A stretch of 64,000 bases of DNA from Dryomyza anilis (Eukaryota > Arthropoda > Insecta > Diptera > Dryomyzidae). The translations under genes were made by a program, and so were the position numbers. Shown here piece by piece: positions 41,353 to 53,306 of this stretch; within the stretch, counting starts at the first letter, position 1; each line of letters starts with the position of its first letter. Location of the stretch: the NCBI GenBank assembly GCA_951804985.1, contig OX638132.1, positions 40,396,619-40,460,618 on the forward strand. Direction: 5' to 3'. The notes under the pieces were generated by a model, which ran no database searches, was not told where the DNA came from, and saw only the letters and a list, made by a program, of their open reading frames with translations.

Positions 41353-41799
41353 AAGTATATACACAGACCACAAAACTTTAACTTTCGTTCTAAATTTCTT
41401 TGCGTATACTGGAGAGCATATGATTTGAGGTTAGGTATGGCATCGAACAGATTTTAGTTTGAGAAATTGTATTCTTGATTTTATATTGTAGTTACTATCA
41501 TTAAAAAGTATTGAATGCATTTTAAATGTAATGCAAATTGATTTCATGAATAGGTAGAGCATATATCGTGGTAATCAATGAACATTTTGACGGCATATAG
41601 TATCATGCATTTCTCTTTGTATTTAATAGCCTTACGATTTCTCTATCTACGAAAAAGAAATATTTATCTTGTTGGGACAAATTTACCTGGTCTACACTTA
41701 TGATTTACTAGCTGGACCCGGGCATGACTCGTGCCAAGATTTTGTGAATGCAAGGTTATGGAGTGATTTTATTAATATAAAGAACATTTTTATTATTTA
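41353..41799. other. Unassigned stretch between LINE copies
   Basis: AT-rich, no repeat or frame recognised. Confidence 0.3.
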
Positions 41800-41917
41800 T
41801 ATCTTCCCCGTAAATTCATCATCGTAGAACGCTTTTCCGTAGAATTCTTTCCCGTAGAATTCTTTCCCGTAGAGTTTTAGTGTGGTGAATTTTAGTATGG
41901 TGGGTTTTAGTGTGGTG

Positions 41918-41925
<8 letters not shown>
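41800..41925. repeat. Two small minisatellites
   Basis: CCGTAGAATTCTTTC-type units repeated four times (41808-41875), followed by TTTTAGTRTGGTGRA units repeated four times (41873-41925). Confidence 0.7.

Positions 41926-41991
<66 letters not shown>
41926..41991. repeat. (TA)n microsatellite
   Basis: About 33 uninterrupted TA dinucleotides. The Tyr-Ile frames across it are not genes. Confidence 0.95.
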
Positions 41992-41993
<2 letters not shown>

Positions 41994-42059
41994 GGTTCAG
42001 AATGGTGTAGTGCACGAGCAAGCCAGTAACCAACTTCTGTTAGTTGCCAGAACCTCTCC

Positions 42060-43901
42060 TACACAATTCCTAATCTCACTCTATCCCTAGTCTGCTCTAA
42101 ACAGGCATCCTGTGACAGCAAGAGACTCCGCCACCTTGTCTCTAGGTTCACACCCGTGAATGAACGACTAGCAACAATCCGCATCAAGGTTAAAATACTT
42201 CTATATCAGCCTAATTTGTTCGCACGCTCCGACGAATGAGAAGGACGATGAAACTAAAAAGACTTTCTATGAGCGCCTCGACGAAGCCTATGAGCGCTGC
42301 CCCCGTCACGACATCAAAATTGTGATTGGCGACTTTAATGCCAAGGTGGACCATGAGGGTATCTGCGGTTCAACGGTTGGACAATCCAGCCTCCACGACA
42401 ACACCTCCGACAACGGAATGAGGCTGATAGATTTCGCCGCAGCACGAAACATGGCAATTAGTAGTACTAGATTCTAGCATCGCAATTTTCACACGGCCGC
42501 GTGGCAGTCACCCGATCAGAACACGCGCAACCAAATTGATCATGTTGTGATTGACGCAAGGCACGCTTCTAGTGTGAGGTACGCTCTAGTGGGAGGCACG
42601 CTTCTAGTGGGAGGTACGCTCGATCCGAAATGCGAAATGCACTTCCTGCGAAAAACGTACGGAAACCTACGCAAAGAAAGCTAGACGTCAGTAAGCTGCA
42701 ACAAAGCCGCAGGATCGGATGGTCTGCCTGCTGAGTTCATCAGCAGAATATGATCGGAAGAAAGTATGGCTAGCGAATGGAATATCAGTATACTCTGTCC
42801 AATCCTTAAGAAGGGGGATCCCACTATACGCACCAACTACCGTGGCATAAGTCTCCTCAATATCGCGTATAAGGTTCTAACGAGCGTATTATGTGAAAGA
42901 CTGAAGCCCATCGTCAACAGACTGATTGGATCTTAACAGTGCGGCTTCTGACCTGGCAAGTCCACTTTAGAACCGATTTTCACATTTGGCCAAATCCTTG
43001 AAAAGACCAAAGAGGGCAGATCGACACCCACCACTTCTTCGTCGACTACAAAGCTGCCTTCGACAGTCCGATAATAAGTCACCTATACGCCACCATGTTT
43101 GAGTTTGGTATACCTGAGAAACTTATAAGGCTTTGCAGGATGACCCTGAGCGACACACATTGCTCAGTGAGAATTTAAAACAACCTCGCCGATACGTTTT
43201 ACCGAACGAGGTTTCAGACAAGGCGATTCCGTATCATGTGACTTCTTCAACCTAATAATGGAGAAGATTGTAAGAGCTGCACAACTCCATCACAATGGCA
43301 CTATCTTCAACAAGAGTTCCATGCTGCTCGGGTACGCTGATGATAATGACATCATTGGGCAGAGCGTACGAGCAGCCAGTGCAGCATTCTCCAGTTTAGA
43401 GAGGGAATCGCGTCGAATGGGTCTTACGGTGAATGAGAACAAGACGAAGTACCAGGTGTCAACAAAGAAAGAGCCCCGGCGTCTTGGACAACATGTCCCT
43501 ATTGACAACCACAACTTCGAAGTTGTGAAGGACTTCGTATACCTAGGAACTAGCATCAACAAGGAAAACAATGTCAGCCTGCTTAGCCGAAGAATAACTC
43601 TTGCCAACAGATGTTACTTTGGGCTCAGTAGAGCTCTACGCCGACATTGACATATACAGGCGCATTAAGATCTAGCGCCTACGCTGGCTTGGACATGTCG
43701 AGCGTATGGATGAAAGCACTCCAGCAAAAAAGGTGTTCAGTAATGTACCCAGTGGTGGCCAACGTAGGAGAGGGCGTCCAAATCTCCGTTGGAGCGACCA
43801 AGTGCGAGACAAACTGACAACTGGCGCCAGCGCGCGCAATGCAGAAGCGACTGGCGAGGAGTAATTGCTGCGGCCGAAACCCATCATGGGTTGTAATGGC
43901 C

Positions 43902-43902
<1 letters not shown>
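42060..43902 (+). pseudogene. LINE copy 2: endonuclease and RT with YADD
   Basis: Same family as copy 1 but with different deletions. It has the endonuclease motifs IKIVIGDFNAKV (near 42320) and NQIDHVVID (near 42531), then an RT with KKGDPTIRTNYRGISLLNIA (near 42810), a palm with GYADDNDIIG (near 43330) and NFEVVKDFVYLGTSI (near 43520). The thumb is shortened and the tail has [13 protein letters not shown] before the end at about 43902. Numerous stops and frameshifts occur; the longest intact frame is 43258-43650. It is bordered on both sides by (TA)n tracts. Confidence 0.85.
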
Positions 43903-44848
<946 letters not shown>

Positions 44849-45064
44849 CTGTTGGTAAATTGATGCATTCAGTGGTCCTCCATATTTAAGCTTCCGCGAC
44901 ATTTCGCAAACATTTTCTTTCAACTCATCTTTGCAACAAGATTCTGGTATGTTGAAAAAGACATTCATGGAGGAAATTGCAATGTCGATAATATTAGTAC
45001 GATCAACATTATTAAAACGACTGGTCGCCCAATCAGTAGGCCCATCTGCGCCGCAACACTTTAA
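44849..45064 (-). CDS. Tsp96F: Tetraspanin, exon with large extracellular loop
   Basis: A 216-nt exon (72 codons, phase 0 at both ends). Acceptor GTTTTAG precedes 45064 and donor GTAAAT follows 44849. It encodes LKCCGADGPTDWATSRF, that is the CCG signature of the tetraspanin loop, then PESCC and one more Cys (ENVCEM); together with the Cys of the last exon these make six loop cysteines, enough for three disulfides. The loop is the part that contacts partner proteins. Sequence is intact, with no stop or shift. Confidence 0.93.
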
Positions 45065-45114
45065 CTAAAACATATATACTATTAATTTAGAAATGTATCA
45101 TTGCAGATACTTAC

Positions 45115-45294
45115 GTTCTTTTGTATAGTATCAAAGGTAACCGTACGGGAACTCATGGTAGATTGCCCGTACTCCTCCTGCACGGAGAATTTAACCGAAG
45201 CCCGCACTATATCATCTAATTTATCTTTATTATGAAAAGTCCAAGCTCCAGCTGCAGTTTGAGCAACCATCACAATAAGAATTAAACTAAAAAA
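45115..45294 (-). CDS. Tsp96F: Tetraspanin, exon with TM3 and start of large loop
   Basis: A 180-nt exon (60 codons) between acceptor TTTTTCACAG and donor GTAAGT, both phase 0. It encodes the third membrane helix (FFSLILIVMVAQTAAGAW) and the first helix of the large loop (HNKDKLDDIVRASVKF), ending DTIQKN, which joins to LKCCG in the next exon. The introns on both sides of it are short (50 and 60 bp), as is normal in flies. Confidence 0.93.
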
Positions 45295-45354
45295 CTGTGA
45301 AAAATATTTTGTATACTAAAATAGAAACTATGCTAAGTACTCATAAGTACATAC

Positions 45355-45549
45355 CGAAACCAAGGAGCATTGAGATTCTTTTAAGACTCCACAACATCCG
45401 AAGAAACCACCAAATGTTATTAAGATTCCAATCACCAAAAATATGTATAGCGCAATGTAATAATGATTATAAGACTGGGTCATTGACAAGAAAAGTGTTG
45501 GCTCGTTAAGCATCCAAATAGATGTCGTGACAATGGTTATGCCAATAAT
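45355..45549 (-). CDS. Tsp96F: Tetraspanin, exon with end of TM1, small loop and TM2
   Basis: A 195-nt exon (65 codons) between acceptor ATTTTTAG and donor GTATGT, phase 0. It encodes the end of TM1 (IIGITIVTTSIWML), a small extracellular loop, TM2 (IALYIFLVIGILITFGGFFG) and the conserved intracellular GCCGVLKESQC. With the other three exons the visible protein is 246 residues; about 25 more N-terminal residues are expected from an exon not found. The family are four-pass plasma-membrane organisers that cluster integrins and receptors. Spacing, cysteines and wording of the conserved segments point to the Tsp96F orthologue of flies; a close paralogue cannot be ruled out by eye. Confidence 0.9.
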
Positions 45550-45769
45550 CTAAAAATAATGTTGTAAAATAATTATAGAAAAAAATACTGACAAAATATA
45601 TATGTGAGTTTCATATTTTTCATTTAAGCAGTGTAAGAGTGATTAAAGTTTAGAATAAATATACTATATAGTTTTTTTTTATGAGTAACGAACTAAATAC
45701 AACCATATTATTTTTTTGTTCGTGGGGTGGCAGACTAAAGACCTCACACCACCGCGCTGGATCAACATA
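45550..45769. other. Intron upstream of tetraspanin exon 2
   Basis: AT-rich, no frame. The missing first exon was not recognised here. Confidence 0.4.
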
Positions 45770-46260
45770 AAGATTTAACTACTCCAGGTGGTACCAACAA
45801 AAGTGACAATCCACCCGCTTCGGCGGCTGAGGCAAGGATTCTGGAGGCCTCAATCCACGCAACCAACCCTGGAACTCATCTGCTCCTGTAGCTGGGGGTT
45901 CATCGTGCCCCTCCATCTCCCAAATATATGAGACAGCTAGGAATCTGAAGGATAATGACAACGCAGTGGTTTCCATACCAGCAGAGGAAAGTGTCGGTTC
46001 GGTTATGCCTACGACTAATCCTCCACTGAATGGCTGCTCCATCATCTAATCCTAGAGAGACCGAACTAGCTAAACTTACATTGGATCCGGATCTCTGAAT
46101 ACAGAGGTCATGTTGTCCGATGCCCAGGTGAGTAGGAGAAGGATGAATAAAGCGAAAGATCGCAAAGGGGCTGAAAAAGCCAAAGGCGACTTCGAAGCTT
46201 TCTCTTCCCCACACAAAGATGGTTACCAGAAATATAACAGCCCTAAATATCAACTTATTT
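45770..46260 (+). pseudogene. Coding-like remnant, possibly retroelement ORF1
   Basis: Base composition rises sharply and plus-strand frames read as protein: NPPASAAEARILEASIHATN (from about 45805) and, after stops, AQVSRRRMNKAKDRKGAEKA at about 46120. The Ala/Pro/Lys-rich character suggests a LINE ORF1 or a gag-like protein. A similar coding-like piece is at 47065-47180 (SVEVTPTEAGPSAAALVAAD). No domain was recognised, so the identity is a guess. Confidence 0.35.
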
Positions 46261-46509
46261 ACAAATTACTGAGATCGGCTTTGAGACAAACGTCTTTCAA
46301 ACATCTGACAAATACGATAAATATTGCTGGCAACCATCTTTCAAATTTACTATTATTTATAGCAACCATCAATTAAACATCTTACAAATAGGAAAATAGT
46401 TGTGGAATATTTGGAAAAGGTACTCCATTAGAATTCGGGGAGCAATTTTTATTGAATTAAAATAAAATGAATCAAATGTATTTTTATTTATTCTAAAACA
46501 GTATCCTGA
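46261..46509. other. Unassigned stretch
   Basis: AT-rich; several CAAACATCTT/ACATCTGAC motifs. No frame of interest. Confidence 0.3.
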
Positions 46510-46800
46510 TTATACATCGCCATCGTGTTTATAAATCCTACGAAGGTAAAATTGTACAAAGACTTGAGACTTCTTCGCGGAATAGCTAAGTTTGCCTGCG
46601 CTGCTATTATCAAAGTAAACTCTGAAAAGAAATATTTTACATTACGTCTTGATAATTTCAATCCCAGGAAATTTTATTTTCACTTTTACCTTTAAAATGT
46701 AATATTTAAGTTGACACTTTTTACACTATTTGATTACCTTAATTGTTGTGGACAACTCGAGCGTAAGGAAAAAGTAAGCCATTTTCCTTTTTTATAGTAG
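46510..46800 (-). CDS. Possible two-exon coding fragment (weak)
   Basis: On the minus strand a frame through 46800-46738 (WLTFSLRSSCPQQL) meets a donor GTAATC; 116 bases further TTTTCAG leads into 46621-46510, which reads VYFDNSSAGKLSYSAKKSQ and ends in a stop. The splice signals and the intron size fit a fly gene and the joined phase matches, but the family was not recognised and no start codon in frame is visible. It might be an old element or a host exon in the tetraspanin intron. Confidence 0.25.
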
Positions 46801-47064
46801 TGAACTGTCAAAATACCTCAAAAGTTTTGTTGCAAATGTCCAAGAAATCAGGATGTTTGCTATCAGTCAACTGTAAATATCTCAATTATCATTGCTGTTG
46901 CGGCAAACATCTCGTAACTATCTGCTTATATGTCATATTTAAAAAATACTAAGAGTTTTGCTGCAACTTTATTGAAACTTTTGGGATGTTTGAATATTTG
47001 CTATAAGGCGTAAATTTAAAAGGATAGTTGCAGCAAGACTTTCATAAACATCTTGTTTTCTTAG
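46801..47064. other. Unassigned stretch
   Basis: Contains repeated TTGCWGCAA/GTTGCAGCAAG-type motifs. No frame. Confidence 0.3.
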
Positions 47065-47224
47065 TGCAGCTACCACATCAAACCGCGATAGATCGGTGGA
47101 GGTTACTCCGACTGAAGCCGGACCATCCGCTGCTGCTTTGGTGGCTGCCGATGCACCTGAGAAGCCCAAGGCAAAAAGTTTAAAACCTTCACTGCTACTA
47201 GTGATGATCAAAAATTTTCTTCGT
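47065..47224 (+). pseudogene. Coding-like remnant, Ala/Pro/Lys-rich
   Basis: A plus-strand frame over about 45 codons (SVEVTPTEAGPSAAALVAAD, PEKPKAK) in GC-richer sequence. It may belong with the remnant at 45770-46260. It ends near CTAGTGATGATC, a tip-like sequence also found at 56383. Confidence 0.3.
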
Positions 47225-49385
47225 TTGAAAGTGCAACAACAACAAAACGGCGAATAAAGCAGCACCCAAGCTTTTGATAGAATTTTTGGCGGGAAATTTT
47301 TTGTACCACAAAAAAACTCGTTGTTGCCAACTAGATAGCTGTACTAGATACATACATGTAGTGTTGTGCCATCAGGGTTGCCACTTTCGTAATTTATAAC
47401 CAAATTTGGTTACTTTATTTGGCTTGGTTAGATGGTATTTTTTTTGGTTTGGTATTATTTTACTATGTTGATGGTTGGTACTTTTTATATAGGACTCTTG
47501 AATCAAATCAAAAAAAATATATATATTTTTCAAGAGGAAATATTAAAAATTTGTCTGTCATTGCACCATACAAATTTTTGATTTCTTCCGAATTATCATT
47601 ATTATCTTTATTAGACACATTTTCATATTTATATGAGGAAAGTGACATCGAGGAAATAATAACTCAGTTGAAGTTGTTACGATTGTCCAAAACGGAACTA
47701 AGAGAAGATATGGATATGTCTATGTTTTAGTATAAAGTTCACACATATTAAAATGGTCTACGAAAATTTTGTTTTGAAATTAACAAATTTTGTATTGAAT
47801 TTGTTATCGTTGCCACATAGTTTGCTGCGAACGTAAATTTTCTGACCTTTCGCTGATAAAGTCCAACTTAAGGACCAAACATAGCTTTTAGTCTTAATTT
47901 AAATTATCGCAGAGCTAGTTTATTTTAATTATTTGAAAAATCTTAAGTAAAATCAGCCAATTTTAAGTTTATTTTTTATTTAGGGTGTGCGAGTTCGACT
48001 AAATTGCTGACCGGTAATTGTTAAAGTATTTAATAAATCGATTATCATATGTCTGTTTGCTGCCATTTAGTCTGTATGCATTTGGTTCAATTTAGTTTGC
48101 TCGAAAAGTTGCTAAATTGAAAAGTAAACACTGCATTATCGACAAAATTTAGATAATCAGCAATTAATTTAGTCGAATTCTTACACACCCTGAATATATA
48201 TTGATCTCAAGGTTGTACATAATATATTACATGTGTTTATATTATAAATGTATCTAAAATAACTAAAATATCGATACCTTACAGGCAAAAGATCGCAACC
48301 AACAAAAAAACAAATTTTACGTATTAAAATATAGTTGTTCAATATTTTATTGATTTTTTTCGTAAAATATCCTTTAAATGAACTGATAATAATAAGAGTG
48401 TGGCCCAATTACCAAAATATCCATTACATGCAGAAGTAAAATTTTAGTTACGATGTTTTGCCTTCGAAAAATTTTTCAATTGTACTATTTACGAAGCTAA
48501 AGTAGGAAGGTCTTATACAAAAACGGTTTGATATTTTAAATTTCGGTAAACGACAAAAAGGAAATAACACGTATAGGAGAATTATGGCACATGTTTAGTA
48601 AAAACTAAGACTAGCAAATGGTCAGTATTTTAATTTGTTGGACGAATGCATTGGAAGTACATAATAAAATTAAATATTATATATTTATTTTAAATGTGGA
48701 CATATTCTCTACAAATACTCATATTTTTAGTTTTTCTACCATTACCACAAAAAGTTAAAAATCCTTGAAATAGTCCCTAACGAAATAATTAAATAATGTG
48801 GCCATTCTGACGTGAAATAATCTGTATGTATCTACAAACATATGATGTGTCTTAAATATTGAGTTTATAGTTCGAATGTCTTCACTAACCCTTATAACAG
48901 CGCACAGAATTGGATTAAAAATAATTAAAAATTGTATCGTAACCAACATTTTACAAAAATGTAGTTACCATACCATGTTACATTACCATGTTATTTGGCT
49001 TTATTTCAAATTTGGATAGTGAAATACCAAAATATGACTTTTCTATTCACAAAGAGGTTTACAAAACTGCAATAAAACAAAAATTCCCAAAAATAAATAA
49101 AAAATTGGTAATTTTTTTGGAATTGGTAACTTTTTTTTTAATTTGGTAAGCAAAATTATTTTTCAGTGGCAACCCTATGTGTCATGCGACTGTCTGTTGT
49201 CATGCGTCTGTCCGTTGTCATGAGTCTGTCTGTTGTCATGCGTCTGTTTGTTGCCATGCGATGATACAGGATAGCAACGAAGAGTTGTCGTTGTGAAAGT
49301 GTGTGTATACTCATCGTAATTCGTTATTGTTGTATTCTCTTCTTTCTGTTAGTGTTCGCTTTGTATTCTGGGACGTAAATTGGGT
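47225..49385 (+). repeat. Repeat R, copy 1, split by a hAT-like element
   Basis: The left part (47225-47372) and right part (49178-49385) match 57090-57385 in order: CATACATGTAGTGT, then a TGTCATGCG minisatellite, GTAGCAACGA-like and TTCTGTTARTGTTCGCTTTG. The hAT-like element at 47373-49177 separates them. Confidence 0.75.
47373..49177. mobile_element. 1.8-kb hAT-like element
   Basis: The tips are CAGGGTTGCCAC at the left and GTGGCAACCCTA at the right. The flanks are TGTGCCAT (47365-47372) and TGTGTCAT (49178-49185), an 8-bp duplication with one change. TIR form and duplication size fit hAT. The interior has a 103-codon frame at 47419-47730 (SDIEEIITQLKLLRLSKTEL near its end) that could be a transposase scrap but was not assigned. 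The rest is AT-rich. Confidence 0.8.
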
Positions 49386-50152
49386 ACGACAGGAGGGGGG
49401 CATCTGCCCCTAGATTTTAATTTTTATTTTTTTAATTCAATTAATAAAAAAATAAATAAAATGTAACTTCGAATTTTATTATTATAAAATTTCTCAGTTG
49501 GACCTACATTACATTCAACCTACAGCTACGATATCATAGTCGATAGTAATTAATTTAAAATAATTTATTACACTGTCCGACAATGAAAAAATAGACCTTA
49601 CGTGAAACTATGGATCATTCTAACTCATCTCAACTTTAAATATTGTTTAAGTCTAAACAGTGTTTAAACAATGTTTAAATTTGTGTGTCGATAACTTATC
49701 TCAACTTAGCAATGTTTAACTCGGTGATGCATGTTTAAATTTAAACACACGGAAGTTAAACTTTGCTAAATATGAAATTTATTCAGAGAAAAGAAATCAC
49801 AAACTGCAAGACCACAATCCTTTTCTAAACATATCGTTCTGTGATAATCTTAACATATATATATGATTTGGTATTAATTTAATGAATATTTTGGATACAC
49901 AATTGCAATCATTATAAATTATCACAAAACACCACACAAAAAGCGAACTAATCACGGAATTAGATTTAAAACTAATAAAGGCCGCGGCGATTCACCAAGG
50001 GACATCATTTAATCCAAAATGCCCAGTTGAGTTTCGGTAGTCATTGCGGCAAACTTAATTTTTGTTTTTGTTTATTATTATATTTTTGATATTTCCTTTC
50101 ATTTTGTTACATTAATTTCTAATTGGAGAATTATTTTGAAGCTCTACACATG
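49386..50152. other. Unassigned stretch
   Basis: Includes the short hairpin GGGGCATCTGCCCC at about 49397-49411 and repeated GTTTAAAY/TGTTTAAA motifs at 49640-49750. No gene. Confidence 0.35.
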
Positions 50153-50231
50153 TAATCATCAGAAAACAAAACAAGTCGAATTTGTAGGACAAACCGTAAT
50201 AATGTTTTATTTTAAGTTGTAATTTAATTTA

Positions 50232-50312
50232 TACGTTAATAATAATAATTTGTCGCTACAGGTTTGAAAAACCTAGGCCGTGCTCTCTCATTTTTGTAAT
50301 CAATATTAAAAA
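50232..50312 (-). mobile_element. SINE fragment within composite element copy 2
   Basis: Tail side (AATAATAATAATTTGTCGCTACAGG) to GTGCTCTCTC. It is placed exactly as in copy 1 (34150). Confidence 0.75.
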
Positions 50313-50463
50313 TAATGTAAAACTAAATTTCATATTTTATGTTTTTATTATTTTGTTTTGGCCGCACTCGTGCGAGCTATATGAGACTATTATAAGTCTC
50401 ATTTTATTATGTCAAAAATACGGCATACTATTTTTTCAGCATGCGTGCGGGTTATATGAGTCT

Positions 50464-50831
50464 CATATGGCCCAAAACGCAGAATATCACCTGACATTTA
50501 TACTCATTTTTCAACATATATTGCTCCGAAAACATATGAAATCAAATACTTTTAATATTTTCTATAAATATATCTAAAAGTACACTTTTGTGGTAAGAAT
50601 TTTTATGTATATAAAAATTTTTGTATGCCTTGTTATTTAAGAGTTACGAACGTTTAAAATTGTTTGCTACGTTACATCGTACGATGAAACGTAGCACCTA
50701 ACCACAAAAGTGTACTTTTAGATACATTTATAAAAAATATTAAAAGTATTTGATTTCATATGTTTTAAGAGCAATATATGTTGAAAAATGCGTGTAAATG
50801 TCAGGTGATATTCTGCGTTTTGGGCCATATG
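50464..50831. repeat. 131-bp inverted repeat with palindromic centre
   Basis: Arms 50464-50594 and 50701-50831 are near-perfect complements (CATATGGCCCAAAACGCAGA ... ACACTTTTGTGGT). The 106-base loop contains the 30-base near-perfect palindrome at 50666-50695, with centre CATCGTACGATG. Confidence 0.85.
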
Positions 50832-51185
50832 CGCCTCACACAATTTTTTCGCACTCGTACAAATATATTGAGTCTCAAATGCGACGCACACTATTTTTTT
50901 CAGCACTCGTGCGAGCTATATGAGACTCATATGCGCCTCACACATTTTGCTCGCACTCGTGCGACTATATTGAGACGTCTCATGCTACTGATTTTTAAAA
51001 TTTTGTACGCACTCGAGCGACTATAGTGATGATCAAATGCGACTCACAAATGGCTCGTACTAGTGCTAGCGTATTGAGTCTCAATTGCGGACACACGATT
51101 GCTACTCTGTGCGCGCACGTGTGCGACTTTTTTTATCAGGTGTGCGTTCACAGTGCGGGCACAATTGGAGCATTTTGCATCTGGG

Positions 51186-51496
51186 TTGTTATAGATTACA
51201 TTGATACAATGTACAAATACTAATAAGTTTATAAATAACATATAATATAATTGTCCTTAAATATATTTCCTGGCTGTAGGTGGTTTTACTTCATCTGTAA
51301 CAAAGAAAAAACATTGTTGAAAATATATATTAATTTATTCAGTAAATCTAACCAATTTTGTTGAATTTAAATTGCAACAAACTAACAAATGTTATATCTG
51401 AACAAAGAAACCTTAACAGTGAAATCGGTGAAGTAATAATGTTTAAATAGAAATCAAACACTTAAGATACAATAAACAATATTGGATAATGGTATA
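51186..51496. other. Unassigned stretch
   Basis: AT-rich, no frame or repeat recognised. Confidence 0.3.
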
Positions 51497-51645
51497 CGCT
51501 GAAAAATAACATAGTTGAAGGGCATCATACTATGATTGGGATCATGATTGTGTATAGTATGGTCACACACAACCAAACTATGATCCTCAGTGACCATGCT
51601 ATAAGCACACACGATACAATAATGTACCAAATCATAGTATAATGT
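51497..51645. repeat. About 150-bp palindromic element
   Basis: Left AAAAATAACATAG...CATCATACTATGATT pairs with right AATCATAGTATAATGTCC...CTATTTTTCTATG. Internal GTATAGTATGGTCAC is mirrored by GTGACCATGCTATA. Confidence 0.65.
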
Positions 51646-51679
51646 CCTATTTTTCTATGTGTATACATTCATGGTAGCG

Positions 51680-51972
51680 TCGGTAGATCACGATTTTAGT
51701 GCTTTGCGGGCCGTAAGGTCCCATGATTAAATATGGACTGGTTTCATAGAAAACATCATGTTTTCATAGAAAAACATTTTTCTATACCGCGCTACTTCTC
51801 GGCAGTCAATGGCAAACCTAGGAGAGTTGCTTATGAAAAGCTCTCACCCGCCGTTCGGAATCGACATTAAACTGTAGTCTCACCAATATAACACGCACAG
51901 CTTAAATGGTAAGAGAGCTCGCGCTAAGTTCTTATATGACTGTAGCGCCAAACTATTATATTATTATTACAT
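51680..51972 (+). mobile_element. SINE, diverged
   Basis: The head is degenerate (TTTGCGGGCCGTAAGGTCCC), then the body from TTTCATAGAAAAACATTTTT to GCGCCAAACTATTATATTATTATTA. A short duplication of the CATAGAAA segment is present. Confidence 0.85.
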
Positions 51973-52029
51973 TCATTATATAATAAGAGGCTACTTTAAA
52001 ACCCTATGATTACAATAAAACTTTCATCA

Positions 52030-52105
52030 ATTTGATTGACTATAATAATATAAAATTTTGACGCTACTGCTCTGAAGAATCTATGCCGATCGCTCCCACA
52101 CTTTT
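52030..52105 (-). mobile_element. SINE 3' fragment
   Basis: TATAATAATATAAAATTTTGACGCTACTGC...GATCGCTCCCACACTTTTTG is the tail part of the SINE on the minus strand, strongly diverged. Confidence 0.6.
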
Positions 52106-52540
52106 TGATCTTGACCCAGTCTTGTGCGAAGACTTATATCGAGACTTAAACCGAAACTTATACCCAATATTGACTATGTCTTGGGCAAACAACGGTCAAC
52201 TAAGTCTTAGCAGATCAAGGTTGGGCCAGTCGTGGGCGAGATCTAATTAACCAGTCCTTTGTTTCGCAGTTCTGGCTGAGTCTTGGGCGAGAACTTCTTT
52301 ACCAGACCTTCAATTGTAAGTTTGGGCAAAGGTATTTTAACCAAGAATTGTTTTGTCAGTTCTGGCGGAGTCTTGGGCGAGAACTACCTTACCAGGCCTT
52401 GGTCTTCCAGTTCTGGCTGAGTCTCGGACGAAGGTTTTTTTAACCAAGCATTGGTCTGCCAGTGCTGGTTGAGTCTTCAGCTCGTCAGGCCTGGCCTTTC
52501 GTACATGGGGTGATCTAACCTTCCCAACTGGTTACTTATC
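52106..52540 (+). repeat. Diverged minisatellite, about 60-bp units
   Basis: CAGTTCTGGCTGAGTCTTGG followed by GCGAGAACT...TTAACCAAG/TTACCAGRCC recurs at least five times between 52190 and 52480, with more worn units upstream. Less AT-rich than its surroundings. No coding frame is maintained. Confidence 0.75.
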
Positions 52541-52879
52541 GATTCTGGATCTGCGTCATCGTGAAGAGAAAAGTTTTTTTTTTGATGAATTAATACCACA
52601 TTTGCGATTCTCATTGTGATGTGAAGTGATAAATATTGTCAACGAAAATGAAAACAAAGCCGACAGTTTTGAAAAGATTTCTAAAAATTCATCACATAAA
52701 TTTAAATAAATTTAAAATACAATTATTAAATTTTACTAGTATATACGGCCATGTTCCGACTTTCGATAGAAGTCCAATTGAATTTCATATACAATACGTA
52801 AACAAATGGATTTGAAATAAATAACGATAAAAATTATATATGCATAATATAGTTTTCTCCATACACGGTCAAAAATTCA
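52541..52879. other. Unassigned stretch
   Basis: AT-rich, nothing recognised. Confidence 0.3.
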
Positions 52880-53306
52880 GGTTCATTTTTTCAACCTATA
52901 TCAATTTTTTTTGGTTTAAAATACAATCCATTTACATTTAAATATTCAACCTTTTGGTTTAAATTATGTACTTTCCAAGTTGAAAACTTTAAATTTTGAA
53001 CCATCTTGGTTGATTTTTATTTACCTGAATGGTTGAAAAATGTATGAATTTGAAATGTTCCACCCTTTTGCTTTAAATTATAGAACATTCAAGTTGAAAA
53101 TTTAAAATTTTTAAACATCTTGGTTGATTTTTATTTACCTGGATGGTTGAAAAATTTATACATTGCAAAATTTCAACCTTCAAGATGAATTTCTTAATTT
53201 TAATATATATATTTTATACTTTACTGGAACATAAATTTAAACTTTTAAGTTGAAAATCGATTTAGATTTAAATGTTCAACCATTTGGTTTAAATTATGTA
53301 CATTTA
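52880..53306. repeat. Tandem repeat, about 133-bp units
   Basis: TTTTGGTTTAAATTATGTAC, CAAGTTGAAAA and CATCTTGGTTGATTTTTATT recur in the same order at about 52930-53060 and 53061-53170, with a shorter third piece near 53275. Confidence 0.7.

Larger units (their letters stand above)
50153..51185. mobile_element. Composite GC-ended element, copy 2 (rearranged)
   Basis: 50153-50310 matches 34055-34190 including the SINE piece, and 51100-51185 matches 34365-34433 (GTGCGACTTTTTT, TCAGGTGTGCGTTCACAGTG, CATCTGGG). In between are CGCACTCGTGCGA-type units and a 131-bp inverted repeat. The left tip is absent. Confidence 0.65.

Noticed and set aside
45900..46253. 117-codon minus-strand frame upstream of the tetraspanin exons as exon 1
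   Set aside because: It has no TM1-like start, no phase-0 donor in the right place and overlaps the plus-strand coding-like remnant.
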